From Rhopalosiphum padi (taxonomy: Eukaryota > Arthropoda > Insecta > Hemiptera > Aphididae): a stretch of 64,000 nucleotides of DNA. The stretch spans positions 72,855,714-72,919,713 of the forward strand of contig NC_083598.1 in NCBI RefSeq assembly GCF_020882245.1. Direction: 5' to 3'. This document shows, in pieces, positions 1 through 11,281 of the stretch. Below the pieces are notes generated by a model. It saw only the letters and a program-made list of their open reading frames with translations. It did no database searches and was not told the origin of the DNA. Both the position numbers and the translations under genes were made by a program. Numbering within the stretch: the first letter of the stretch is position 1; every line of letters starts with the position of its first letter.

Positions 1-984
1 TTGATACAGTTGTATATTAAATAAATACTTTATTATCAAATTTCTAAACAGCTATGTTAATATGTTTTCTTAAAAGCCTCGAATAAAATGTGTTGTTTTA
101 TACCAAGAGGATAGGTCTATAACAAATTTGTCTATAGGTACTAACATTTTCGGAAGTTGATAATAAGTTTAAATAAAACTGCACTTATCATCCCCGCGAG
201 ATCAATATTCTTTGAATATCATAGTATTATTTTATTACACGACACGGTTTTATTATTATTAATATTATATATACGTATAGAATGCGTACGGATGAAATAT
301 GTTAATATTAAATGCTTAAGGTATGCAATAAGCCCGTAGAGACGATATAATAAATAGGTGTAACCTACGTATATAGTATATAGATGTATATGAAATCATA
401 ATATTTAACTGTATGCCGAAATAGTAAGATATTCGATTTATTTCTTCAAAAGAGAGTGGTCGAGACGGTGAATGGTGTACTGCATAATGCTTTTATAAAA
501 ATAAAACGAATGACATTATAATAATGTATTTAAGCCGCATCAATGCCGTTGATGGAGCCGCAAGGATTTAAAAAGAGTAAACATTTCTGTTTAAACGTGG
601 CTTAACGCCTTGTTTGATTATTTGAAACCATTTTGTACCCAAAACAAAAAATTTAAAAAAATAATAAAAGAAACAACCATTATATAATTTAAATCATTGT
701 TCTGTATTTTTACCTACTCGAATTTAATACCACTGAAATAATATAATCATGGTTACTGTGTAAAATCACTGTCGACGTATAGACAGTTTGATCCGTTTGA
801 TGTTTATTGTTGTATAGATTTCCGCATTAGAAATGCGGACATATTTGTCTGCAGTCATCAAGTTTTGGAGCAGAAAATTTATACTAATGTTCAACTTTGA
901 GGTTGGTTTTTGATATAGTTTTATGTCGACTATTGTACTTATTCAATTATATTTAATACATTACATTATATTTTCCTTTATATT

Positions 985-1021
985 GATTTACTTAATGACG
1001 AGGTACCTTCATACAGCAGAG
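985..1021 (+). repeat. fragment (3' part) of a dispersed repeat
   Basis: This stretch, containing AATGACGAGGTAC and then CAGCAGA, closely matches the end of the longer copy at 54346..54482, where the same words follow ACTTACTCAATGACGAGG. It is immediately followed by a T run. The matching 5' part of the family appears separately at 1580, so the two parts are in the same orientation but reversed order here. The family is unnamed by me; I associate it with aphid genomes. Confidence 0.55.
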
Positions 1022-1025
1022 CATA

Positions 1026-1048
1026 TTTTTTTTTTTTTTTTTTTTTTT
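1026..1048 (+). repeat. poly(T) tract, 23 bases
   Basis: An uninterrupted run of 23 T directly after the repeat fragment at 985..1021. Read on the minus strand it is a poly(A) run, which could be a retroposition tail or simple slippage. Nothing else decides between these. Confidence 0.9.
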
Positions 1049-1579
1049 AATGACATTTTGACATGATTTAATTTTTTATTGTATTTTTTAAGTCTTATTA
1101 TAACAAAAAAAATGAATATTAGACCATAACTTATATTTTTAAATTTAATATGTATAATATAGAAATGTTTTTTAACCTACACAAACTTCAACGCAACGTC
1201 AACAATATTTTATTTTAATCATAAATATTCATAGTGTTACACACATTTACATTAAACAAGCTATAAGTATATAATAAGTTCTAAAATAAATTATATATCT
1301 AACTCGAATATGTTCATTAAATTAATAAAAGGACTTTGTTATATATATTTTTTTTTAATTTAAAATATTGTGTAAATTAAATAGTTATTTCAAGATCCTT
1401 AATTCTTGTTAATAAATAAACACGATAAAAAAAATAAAATAAATAACTTATAAAAGTTAATAACATTAATGTATGATACAGTACCTATGTGTTAGGTTTT
1501 GGAAATAATTAATTTAAACTTTCATATAATACTAACAGTATAATAAAAATAAATAATAAAATATCATTAAGAATAGGGG

Positions 1580-1665
1580 CTGACAAACCGTCTCTGGTCA
1601 GAATCGTTTTTCGGATACATTGGCCAATGATTATCACCATATTTAAATTAACACATCCATTACAT
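1580..1665 (+). repeat. fragment (5' part) of a dispersed repeat
   Basis: Begins CTGACAAACC and continues with AGAATCGTTTTTCG, then an ATTAACACATCCATTACA-like segment. The copy at 54346 starts with the same CTGACAAACC and AGAATCGT words. Similarity fades towards about 1665. Member of the same family as 985..1021 and 54346..54482. Confidence 0.55.
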
Positions 1666-3627
1666 ACACAATTATAATGTACCTATACACTTGAAATTTA
1701 CTATACGTCTGTACGAGTGAATTCCTTAGTTATTTTTTTTTTTTTAACATTTTTAGAGAATATATAATCTATAAATATTTATATTTTCAATCAGTGTATG
1801 TATAATATTGGAATAGGATATTATTTACATAAGGCATAAGACTTAAATTATATAAAACCAATTCCACCCAATTAATAATTATACTGAAAATACGAGTATT
1901 TTTCATTTTTATTTTATAAAATAATAATAATAATGAACATTTTTTTCAGACCTTTAATAAAATTTGCTTAATATAGTACATTTAGTTTCCATTGTACATA
2001 CTACATATACATACATATGGTGTACAGCAGCCACATTACAAGGACGTGTGTATAAATACATTTAGAAGGTTAAGTCCACTGCGCAGAGTTGGACACACGA
2101 TGCCGCGCGTTTTCTTAAGCTTCGTATGAAAAATATATTATTTTAAATGTACTTAACTATAATATAATATTGTGACAACTACTGAAAACGAGCAATCTTT
2201 TATAAAAACCAGACTAATATGCTGCAGGTACTTATAATTTATATATATATTATCTACATATTATATAGTATTTTAATAATAATGAAATAGATCAATAAAC
2301 CAACAAACAACAAACCTATTCTGAACTGAGTTATGCAGTTAATTGGAACATGGATATTAAATACCTTATTAAAAACTAAAGTAAGTATTATACGGTATTC
2401 TCAAAAACTACTAGAAAATAAAAAAAAACCAATTGCTTTTCAAAATACTGTTTACGTTCAATATTCAATCTATACATATTACATAGGTATATATATATAA
2501 TGGTGCCATGTAAGAGCTTTTTTACTGGCACCAGTTTTTAAAGAATAATAATAATATACAGATATATATTTTAATATATTTAATAATTATAGGTAAATTT
2601 CTATAACACAAAATGTATTTAATAATATCTTCTTTATATTATATAATTGTTTATAACACCTATATAAGTAAGATATTAAAATAACAAAATGATAATTTTA
2701 TCGACCTCGGTAAGTGGCAGAATTTATAATATCGAATGAACAAAAAAATGTGTCCAACACTTTTGAAGATGAACTACAGTATAGAAAAGCACGAGTATGA
2801 AAAATATCAGTTGACCTAGTTGTCGGACCTTACGGGTCACAAATCTTGCAGTTTTTTAAGCTTTCTCTTTGACGTGTCGAGCATAAATCCATTCTCCAGA
2901 CACTCTAGTTGCTTTGTACCCATCGTAGATCACGGCCAATTTCGGCAGAAACAATCACATTAGGATAAAACTTTATTTATAATTTAAAAAAAAATCGATT
3001 TATAAGCATTATAATGTGATTGAAAATTAATAATACCTCAAAAAATCTAAATCATACTAAAACTATATTCCTGCGGATAAAAATACAATTATTTAAATTA
3101 AAAGTTTTATATTGTTTTAGTGAATAAAAAAAATAAAGGGTTAGAAAAATACATCGTATCATTGGTATATCGTAGGTGTATTCATAATACATCACGTTAT
3201 TAATAGCAGTTATTTATATGACTTATGAATATGAAATATAAAATGTAAATTTGTTCATAATTAGATTTTAAGGTTCATTATTTTTTAAACGTGCGTTCGA
3301 GTTATTATTTGAAGATAAGATATGACATATTATTTCCAAACAAAAAAAAATAAAACCAACTAATATTATAAATTCATAAGTGTTTACGCCCGGAAAGTAA
3401 TACTAATATGTGTACGCCACCGTCAAGTAGGCAGGTACCTAAAATGCAGTCCGTGTGATGATAAGATGACACAAAAATATTATATTATTATTGTTATTCT
3501 ACGACTACGAGTATAATATAGGTACATCAGTAGGATAAACGTTGTATACAATCGACTATCAAAATCAGATAACTTCTCAAATATCATAAAAACTATAAGT
3601 ACCCACTATAAAAATTTTATTAAACGA

Positions 3628-3656
3628 CTAGCAGACCCGGCGAACTCCGTTTCGCC
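3628..3656 (-). other. Helitron 3' terminus: hairpin plus CTAG
   Basis: On the minus strand GGCGAA (3656..3651) pairs with TTCGCC (3644..3639) across a 6-nt loop, then GGGTCTG leads into the terminal CTAG at 3631..3628. This is the transposition terminator structure of canonical Helitrons. The next base is T, consistent with insertion at an AT dinucleotide. Confidence 0.92.
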
Positions 3657-3744
3657 ACCAGATTCGTTTTATGTAACATTTCGTTTGGTGATTAAAACAT
3701 AAAGAAAAAAAATTTTTTTTGTTATATATTTGAAAAGGAAAATA

Positions 3745-3750
3745 TTTATT
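3745..3750 (-). terminator. candidate polyadenylation signal of RepHel
   Basis: AATAAA on the minus strand, 65 bases after the RepHel stop codon and inside the element. It is the only canonical hexamer I noted in the short 3' tail. In an AT-rich genome such hexamers occur often by chance. Confidence 0.45.
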
Positions 3751-3814
3751 TCATTTCACAACAGTAATAAATTCATTTCAATTACCTACTAAAATGAAGT
3801 GTTATTTAATTGTT

Positions 3815-6800
3815 TCATTGTAGTGCTCTTTGGTAAACCACATTTTTTGTTTTTTGGTCTGACGTTAACACAAACAAAGCGGATGGTTTCCCAACTCGTG
3901 AACACGCAACGTATAACTGTCCATGTGAAAAACAATGATTTTCCAAATTTATCCCGCAAACACTAAGCGATTGGCCTTGCGACTTATTAATTGTCATTGC
4001 GAACGCAAGGCGAACTGGGAATTGCAATCGTTTGAAGTCAAACGGAAGATCAGTCGGAATCATTGGTATTCGAGGAATACATACATTTTCACCTGCGTAC
4101 TTTCCGTTAATAATGGTTGCCTCAATTAAATTCGGCATAAGTCTCTTTACCGAAAGTCGAGTACCGTTGCAAAGTCGCGGTGGATTCAAATTACGCAGTA
4201 TCAAAATAACTGTACCAACTTTCAGTTGCAAGTTATGTGGTGGAAATCCTGGTATCTCCAGAGAGTTCAAAAACTCCGTTGGATAATTTACTACATCATC
4301 GGGATTTGTTATTGAATCAACGGATTTGTATGTCACCAAATCGCCAGCAATTTTTGATTGAATGGTGAAATTCAGTGCGTGGACATCATTATTCTTTGCT
4401 GCAAGAATTGCTCGTTGACTTAACCAAGCATAATTCTTATAATTCTCACTAATGTTTGGGAAAACATTTTCAATAAGAACTAATTGAGTGTCTACAAATC
4501 GGCAAAAGTCGTTGGTAAGAGTAATTAATCCAGATGTCGCATCAACTGGGACTTTTCCATTTCCAAGATCTAACAATTGTTTGGAAAATTGTGCAGCACT
4601 TTGATCATTTTGAAGTTGAACTCTCATATTAGTGGTTAGCGATAATGTTTTTACGTTATTCCATAAAGGTGATGCCTTTAGGCAAGCATTCAATTCATCT
4701 GCAGGCGTTCCACGGGGAACTACTGGCAACGTCTGCCTGAAATCGCCTGCCAACAATATCATCAAGCCGCCAAAGATGTTGTTATTTCTCCGAAGATCCT
4801 TCAGTGTGAAGTTAAGTGCTTCAAGTGATTTCTTATGTGCCATTGTGCACTCATCCCAAACAATGAGCTTGCATTGCATTAACAATTTTCCAATTGCACT
4901 GGATCGGGAAATATTGCACGTTGGAGTATCAATTGTGTTTAAATTGAGTGGCAACTTAAGCGCAGAATGTGCAGTACGACCGCCATCTAGAAGAGTCGCC
5001 GCAATTCCAGATGATGCTAACGCCAAAGCTATGTCACATCTTGATCGAATAGTGGCCAAAATCAATGAAATGACAAATGTTTTCCCTGTTCCTCCAGGTG
5101 CATCCAGGAAGAATAGACCACCAGTATTATTGTCCACCGCTTGCATTAATGTTTTGTATACTTGTTTTTGCTGTTCATTCAGCAACGGAACATTATTTCT
5201 AACGAATTCCTGCAATGTATCAACATTGTATTGCAGCTCTCGATTTAATTCTTGGTTGAATGCATCGTGCATCGATCGATTTGGCGCAATCATTCCTACT
5301 TCAATCAGTAGCTTGTTTGCAATAGTCAAGCATTGATCCTCAATCAGAATCAATCCTTCATTGTAGATTTCATCGGTTATTTGGATGTCAGGATTATTCG
5401 TTTGAATACGCAAGCGATGCAAGATATCTTCACATATGGCGTCTTTGTATTTGTTCCATAACTGAATTGGTTGTGAAGGAAAACATGTGGTGATGATAAT
5501 TGCGAACAGCGTTCGTATTTGGTACGCATTTGATGAAACAACTGAATCTGCAAGTGTTAAATCCCAATGAGAATCGTTCTCCAGCAAACCCAATAGTTGA
5601 CATGCTTCTCGATATGTTTGGCATTGGTGGCCATTCACAGTTTTCAAATGCGCAAATGATTTCGGTCCACGTACATTTACTAACAGCAGTCGCAAATAAA
5701 AACATTCATCGTTTCTAGGATGAACAGTGTACATACGACCTAGTGCATCAGTTGAAAACACCTGTGGCCAGTCTGGAACTGGGCTTCCTTGTTTGCGACG
5801 TTGGAATTTCTTTGTTGATTGATTCCAAGTGTAATACTTGGGCATTTCAACGTACATCAGCGTCGCTGCGAATGGATCTGCTTCACACATTGCAAAGAAG
5901 CTAGTCAATGTTGTCGATGGTGGTCTCTCAGCTCGTTGTGCCGCATTAGCCTCAGTGAAGTAAACTCTTTGGCCATTTTCCAAATGCACTGCTAAATGTA
6001 CAACTGTGGGATATCTTTCATGAATTTGAAATGACAATAATCGCCACAGTGCTTCATTAGTACTGACGTATCTGCCCATTTGGAAGTTGCTGATTTCGTC
6101 ATTCACATTTTCCGACGCAATACCAAACACAGCCATGTCGCTGCCTTTTGTGACGTACTTGCACAAATATTTGATTGATTTGGCCGAATGACAACTCTCA
6201 ACGTTTGCATGTGTTTCGAAAATTCGTGATAGCAGCGGGCAATATGGTACAATGAATTCATTTCCGATCTCAATCTCTTGATTTTGAACTTTAACTTTGA
6301 TAGTTCGACCGTTATCTTCTTTTGAACGCCGACGATAAACTGGATATCCATCGTTCCCTGTGACTGTTTCAGCAACTAACGGTCGCGGATATCGTTTTGT
6401 GCACTTTCCATCAGCCATGCAAGGCGATAATGGATTTAATGCACCGCACGGTCCATGCACCATCTGTGTCGTCACAATGTCGTGTAGACGGGGATCAGTG
6501 ACTGGATCAGGAATTTCAGCTGATATGATGTCATCCACTTCATTTGAATGTAATTTGTTCAGCAACCAAATTAGGATATGAGCATGCGGTAGTCCACGCT
6601 TCTGCCATTCCACCGAGTACATATAACAACGTGTGTCACCAAAAACTCGATACTTAGTAAGCACATCCATCATAACCTTGAGTTTTTGCTGAAATACTCT
6701 GGCGATTATGTCATGGCGATCTTGCGGTTTTTGACCCGGTTCCAACTCGCGTTCAATTTCCGTCCACTTCGGATTGCATGTGACCGTAATAAATAAATCC

Positions 6801-8343
6801 GGAGTTCCATAATTTCGCACGTACCTCATAGCGTCTTGAGCGTATTCGTGCATGTGGCGTGGGCTTCCGATATAAGTTGATGGGAGAATCGTCAGTCGTC
6901 CAATATTCTGAACATCACCATCTGAATGAATAGCATCACGCAAGTGTATATAGTCCTCAGATCGTAGCTTTGGCTGATTGAATCTGATGAACGCTAAACG
7001 TTCGGTCTCGACTTTGACATACATGTCAACAGCGAATTGCTGGAATAGCCGACCGCACTTCAGAATGACATTCTCCTCATGTGTACGAATCATCATACGA
7101 TACGCATAGTAATTCATTGCGCTTAGATTTTTATTATTCGTTGATACTCCTGAAAATGCAAAATTAAATGAATTGTTAATGGAAACCAATAAAAGTAATA
7201 ATGGAAATAATTAGTGTGTGAATATTGTACCTGTAATTGGATCGACCATCTTCAACGTGATGTCGTATCCGTCTTGCCCTTGCCAATAAATGATTGGATA
7301 TTGTAACGCATCGTACAAACGATGTGTCTCGTTTACACGATGCATGATATTGCTTCTTCGCTGAACGACAATGTCTCGTGATTTAGTTGGATCGCCAACA
7401 ATAATTGCAGCAACATCATTAACGGTGGGTGCATTGAATCTTCGCACATGTTCACCTGTCGGAGTACAATCCGCTCTTATGACAAATTTGTGCGTATCCG
7501 ATGGCATTCGTTCCAATGCTGTTTTGAACATATTAACCACAGCATTATTAGCGTGAAAAAATGCTTGCAACTGTTCAATAATTCGTCTCTTTAACTGTTG
7601 TGCTCCCTGTATATTGCACCGCACGTTCAGCTGATCCACCATCGACGAAATGAAATATATTTGCAGAAATTGATGCGGTTCATCTGGTGTTGGCACCATT
7701 GAACCATGCAAATGATATATTTGACCTTGTATCTGTAATTGCAAATAATCATTAAAATTTGTTCATGAATACATTGTAAATCGTGTGATGGTGTAGTGTG
7801 TGGTGTATATGAAGTTGTTATGTGTTGCAATTATGTGTTGGTTATGTGTGTTGTATCTTTTACCTTGCAAGTCGGCATGAAGCCGCCTTCTCGAATGATA
7901 TTAGCTCCAAAGGAAGTCATGCGAAAGCAGTTATTGTATTCAAGGATGTGTTGAAGAAAATGGCTGGAATCGGGATCACTTCCATCAAACAATGTTTTCA
8001 GTGGCTGTGGTGGTGTAAGTAATGGATCCAGTTTGACTTTTCCACTTGCGCAGCACAATCCAACCGTTTCTCTTTTGAACTTTACCGCATTGCAATATCG
8101 GCATATAGTCGTCATTCGTCCAATATCCAAATTTTCATCATCACTGTAGTTCGCAGTGGGATCATATTGGAATGCCAAGCGATTGTATGATGCCAATGAT
8201 CTTCGTGTGCTCACGCGATGTCTCAATCGGTCATTTTCTCTTATTATATTTTGTCTTTCTTCTCTTAAGTTCCTTGAATAGACTTGTTGCTGGCTTGCAT
8301 GTCTTGTGCGGCGGCCGATGTTCGCACGTCGTTCTCTAGGCAT
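3815..8343 (-). CDS. Helitron RepHel: HUH replication initiator nuclease fused to Pif1-type helicase (3 exons)
   Basis: Proposed join on the minus strand: 8343..7864, 7732..7231, 7149..3815 (TGA), giving 1438 residues with no frameshift or stop. Introns are GT-AG (GTAAAA...TTACAG and GTACAA...TTTCAG), phases 0 and 1. Splicing restores the family-typical passages MPTCK-IQGQIYHLHGSMVP and DPIT-G-VSTNNKNLSAMNYY. Order: basic N-terminus with a Cys cluster (C81, C84, C97, C98), possibly zinc-binding; Helitron-like N domain from about 340; HUH motif PHAHILIW with H516 and H518; the two tyrosines Y655 and Y659 in KYLCKYVTKG, which cut and join DNA ends; then SF1B helicase with GGTGKT (1013-1018), DE (1093-1094), LAGDFRQTLP (1127-1136), TINKSQGQS (from 1380) and YVACSRVGK (from 1407). 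The product would nick, unwind and copy the element by rolling-circle transposition in the nucleus. The ATG at 8343 is the first in the open block. Identity is sure; exact splicing is inferred from sequence. Confidence 0.93.
7150..7230 (-). other. intron 2 of the Helitron RepHel gene
   Basis: An 81-nt intron in phase 1. The donor is ACAG|GTACAA (GT at 7230-7229) and the acceptor is a T-rich tract ending TTTTCAG|GA (AG at 7151-7150). Splicing rebuilds a Gly codon and the family-typical junction DPITG-VSTN. Retention would end the protein at 7211 before the nuclease domain. Confidence 0.85.
7733..7863 (-). other. intron 1 of the Helitron RepHel gene
   Basis: A 131-nt intron in phase 0. The donor is AAG|GTAAAA (GT at 7863-7862) and the acceptor is TTACAG|ATA (AG at 7734-7733). 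Read unspliced, the first block would stop about 10 codons into the intron. Removing it joins the MPTCK end of exon 1 to IQGQIYHL in exon 2, the continuity expected for this family. Confidence 0.85.
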
Positions 8344-8690
8344 TTTGGACTATGGACATAGTGTTGAATTTAACTTCAAATGCACGATCCATATAATTTA
8401 CAATAAATGAAATTAACTGAACAGAGAATAATGATATCTGTCACACACTTTATCACGCACCGTTGCTATTGGTTTGAAGTACATGCTATGTATAATAGAT
8501 GGCGCTGTATGTGAAAAACGATTTCCCCACTTTTCTGTTGAATTTTTCCTGAATTTTCCAGAATTTTCTTTGCTATAAACCTCACGGAGCCCAAGACCTT
8601 TCCAACGAATGCAAAACCGTGGAAATCGGTTCGTGCGTTCTGGAGTTATAGCGTCAGGGAGGAAAACCGGACTTATTTTTATATAATAGA
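8344..8690 (-). promoter_or_regulatory. Helitron 5' end and RepHel leader
   Basis: The 347 bp between the 5' TC terminus and the RepHel ATG. The first part after TCTATTATAT carries a less AT-rich tract (about 8580..8670) of the kind conserved near Helitron 5' ends. A second TCTATTATACAT word occurs near 8500. The promoter must lie here if the element is self-sufficient, but I see no decisive core motif. Confidence 0.5.
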
Positions 8691-10552
8691 TTACCAACGG
8701 ACTATGGACTATAGGTAATACTCTTTATATATAATATTATAAACGAATTATAATTTTTATTATATTGAGATATAAACGTATAAGCCACTTTTGTTTAATA
8801 AGGGTATTCAAATTTTCACGGAGAATAACCTACCACTACCACACTACAATATTGTTGAATGATTACCATAATGTTATGTACGACAGCGCGCGCGGGGTTG
8901 TAATGAACCGGAAGAGCACATCACATCGATATTACGACTTCGACCACCCGCCGCAAATACAAAATAACATAATAAAAATACATATATATATATATATTAA
9001 AACGACAAAATCCATAAAAGAATCCGTATAGTCAGTTATCTATTTTTATAGCCCTCTTATTAAGGTTTAATCGCGACAATGTATGCGGTTTCTTACACGC
9101 ATATATAGTATATAGTATATACATTATATACTATATGGAAAGAGAAGGTTGATAAATCCAACGTATAATCGCCGTTTTAAATACATGTATATATAGATTA
9201 ACGTATTTGCATGTGAATTTTACTCCAAATAATAATAATAATATGCATATTTAAATGTCTACACAAATAAGAATATTATTTGAAACCTGCAGCGACAGTT
9301 AACACAAAAACTAAATTAATAAAAAAAAAATGACGTAAAAATTATAAATATTTATACATCATTGTATATATTTTTTTTTTGTTTAAGTGACAAATATTTG
9401 AACTCGAAAATATCAAGTTTTAATATTAAGGAAATAATGAAACGAAAAACGAAATTAAATCGTGCTTTATAAAAATAATTTAATGTAAATTACTTAAATG
9501 GATGAGGTAATTTTTTAAGAGGGGATTCGCCTTGATTCAGGAATATTATAATATTTATTATAATTTCTCCCTCTGTTTTTTCATATAATTTAGTAGCGTT
9601 TGGTATATTTATTGGCTTTTCTCTTGTTTTCCGAAAAAAAGTTTCTCTTGCTAAAAAGTATACCTACAGATTTATTTATTTTTTTATTAATATTTTAGCC
9701 ATATTATTTGTTTTATATTCTACGTATATATTTATAAGAAACTATGTTTTTAAATTCGATTAATAAAATAATAATATTGAAAGTTATAATCGGAGTAAAT
9801 AAATGTTTTTATGAACTAACTTAGCTCTGTTAAAGTCTGAACAAATACACTTTGATAATATTCTATACAACTATCAACACGAGATGAAAAAAAATTCGAC
9901 TGTAAATTGTATGTTTATCAAACAATGATCCTTTATAAGCTTTTGAATGTAGATAACAATATATATACATCATTTGTCTTTGAACAGAACCAATTAAGAA
10001 ACGTAAAAAAGAAACAAAGACATCGTAAAGCATTTAAAACTACAAAACAAATACTAAAAAATTTGACCAGCATTAACGGACGAAATTGCAACTACGAAAT
10101 ATGACAATAACGCAGTATACAGGAAAGTACATAAACATATAATATATATCATACAAACTGCAGTTTAATCGTCTCAATTCACCATAATGCCATAAAATAC
10201 TATATTTATTACTGTATACGATATGTATACGAGTACAATATGCACTTGACGAAACAATAATCGCAGCGTTATATATTTATAGAGCGTTTAATAGGATCGT
10301 ATTTAGTCTTTCTTCTAGGGCTGGACCACTCCATTTTTACTTCTACCACTTGCACAAAATAAAAAATAGTTAAAATCATATAGATTTTAGAAATATATGA
10401 ACCATGTATGAAATGCAAATCTCCATATACTTCATAATACGTTTCATAAACTCTACTACCTTTGAAACATGGTCCCTGCATTATAAAAAAAAAATTGCAG
10501 TACCTAATTCGAAACATTCTGCAATATTGCAAGGGACAAATAAACGCCACTC
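8691..10552. other. non-coding AT-rich DNA
   Basis: No supportable gene. A short GC-rich patch (about 8880..8960) contains GCGCGCGCGG. Open frames of 65 to 93 codons here (8765..9031, 9907..10104, 10269..10550) are AT-driven and show no recognisable domain. Confidence 0.6.
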
Positions 10553-11281
10553 TTAAGAAGATGTCACCACATCCGTGTATATTATCTCTGTCTTTCTACC
10601 GCACAATGCATACAACATAGATACGAATGTTTACGTTAAGAAGTTTCAATTTTGTGATGTCGGCTTGATGGCTTATTTATTAGAAAACTAAATATACTTA
10701 TAGTATCAAAGTTAAGTATAGTAAGAATATTATCTTTGTTTTATCGTTGGATTTTTACAATGTAGGTATTAATTTTAAGCGATTTATAAGTAGGTATATA
10801 AAATATTAATATTTAAAAATCTCATCTCATTTAAAAATTAAAAAAAAAATGTTGAACGTATATTTTGGAACGTGCATTTTGGTATGTTATACGTAATAGC
10901 ATTACATTTTATGTATAACGGAAACAATACACATGTAGGTAAACATATATAACAGATTTTTACTACAATTTATTTATAGTTAAAATAAGTAAAAATTGAC
11001 TTATTATCGAATACGTAGAATAGTTTATAATAAACTACCCGAGCAAAAGGTTTATAGTCATATGTATTTAAAAAAAATTAACTATTTAAATACCACTTTA
11101 TAACTTATTTTCAAATAAAAATATGAAAAACTATTTTTCGTTCAAGCACAATTTAATTTAAAATGTATTTCTAATATTAATTGCAAATAAACTGTATTAC
11201 ACATTGAGAATTTGATTGAATATTTGCCATATAGTGTAAAATACAGAAACTCTACATATGGCGGGTACGACGTCCTCTTAA
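10553..11281. mobile_element. TTAA-flanked foldback element (MITE), copy 1
   Basis: Starts TTAAGAAGATGTCACC at 10553 and ends GACGTCCTCTTAA at 11281. Read inward from the right, the end is TTAAGAGGACGTCGTACCCG, which is a diverged inverted match to the left end and a close match to the left end of the element at 11986. The TTAA at both sides is the target duplication typical of piggyBac-type cut-and-paste elements, so this is probably a non-autonomous relative. No coding region of its own is visible in 729 bp. Confidence 0.6.

Larger units (their letters stand above)
1..3627. other. non-coding AT-rich DNA left of the Helitron
   Basis: No gene is supportable here. The block is AT-rich with frequent stops in all frames. 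It holds two pieces of a dispersed repeat (985..1021 and 1580..1665), a 23-base T run at 1026..1048, two compact hairpins (821..839 and 2501..2533) and a more complex island at about 2800..2960 with short overlapping open frames. The 60-codon open frame at 157..339 has no coding character and is judged spurious. Confidence 0.6.
3628..8690 (-). mobile_element. complete Helitron (rolling-circle) transposon, candidate autonomous
   Basis: A 5063-bp element on the minus strand. Its 5' end is TCTATTATATAAAAATAAG, starting at 8690 and preceded by A (8691). Its 3' end is CTAG at 3631..3628, followed by T (3627), so it sits between A and T as canonical Helitrons do, with no target-site duplication and no terminal inverted repeats. 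A 6-bp stem, 6-nt loop hairpin (3639..3656) lies 7 bases before the terminal CTAG. Inside is one spliced RepHel gene (8343..3815) with a 347-bp leader and a 187-bp tail. The element looks visibly less AT-rich than its flanks. I see no captured host gene. Because the reading frame is uninterrupted and both ends are present, it could be autonomous and recently inserted; activity itself is inferred, not shown. Confidence 0.93.

Noticed and set aside
4632..5336. 234-codon plus-strand frame
   Set aside because: It is the antisense shadow of the RepHel helicase region, which has clear motifs on the minus strand.
5430..6581. Several 70 to 91-codon frames on both strands
   Set aside because: All overlap the RepHel coding exon in other frames and lack domains.
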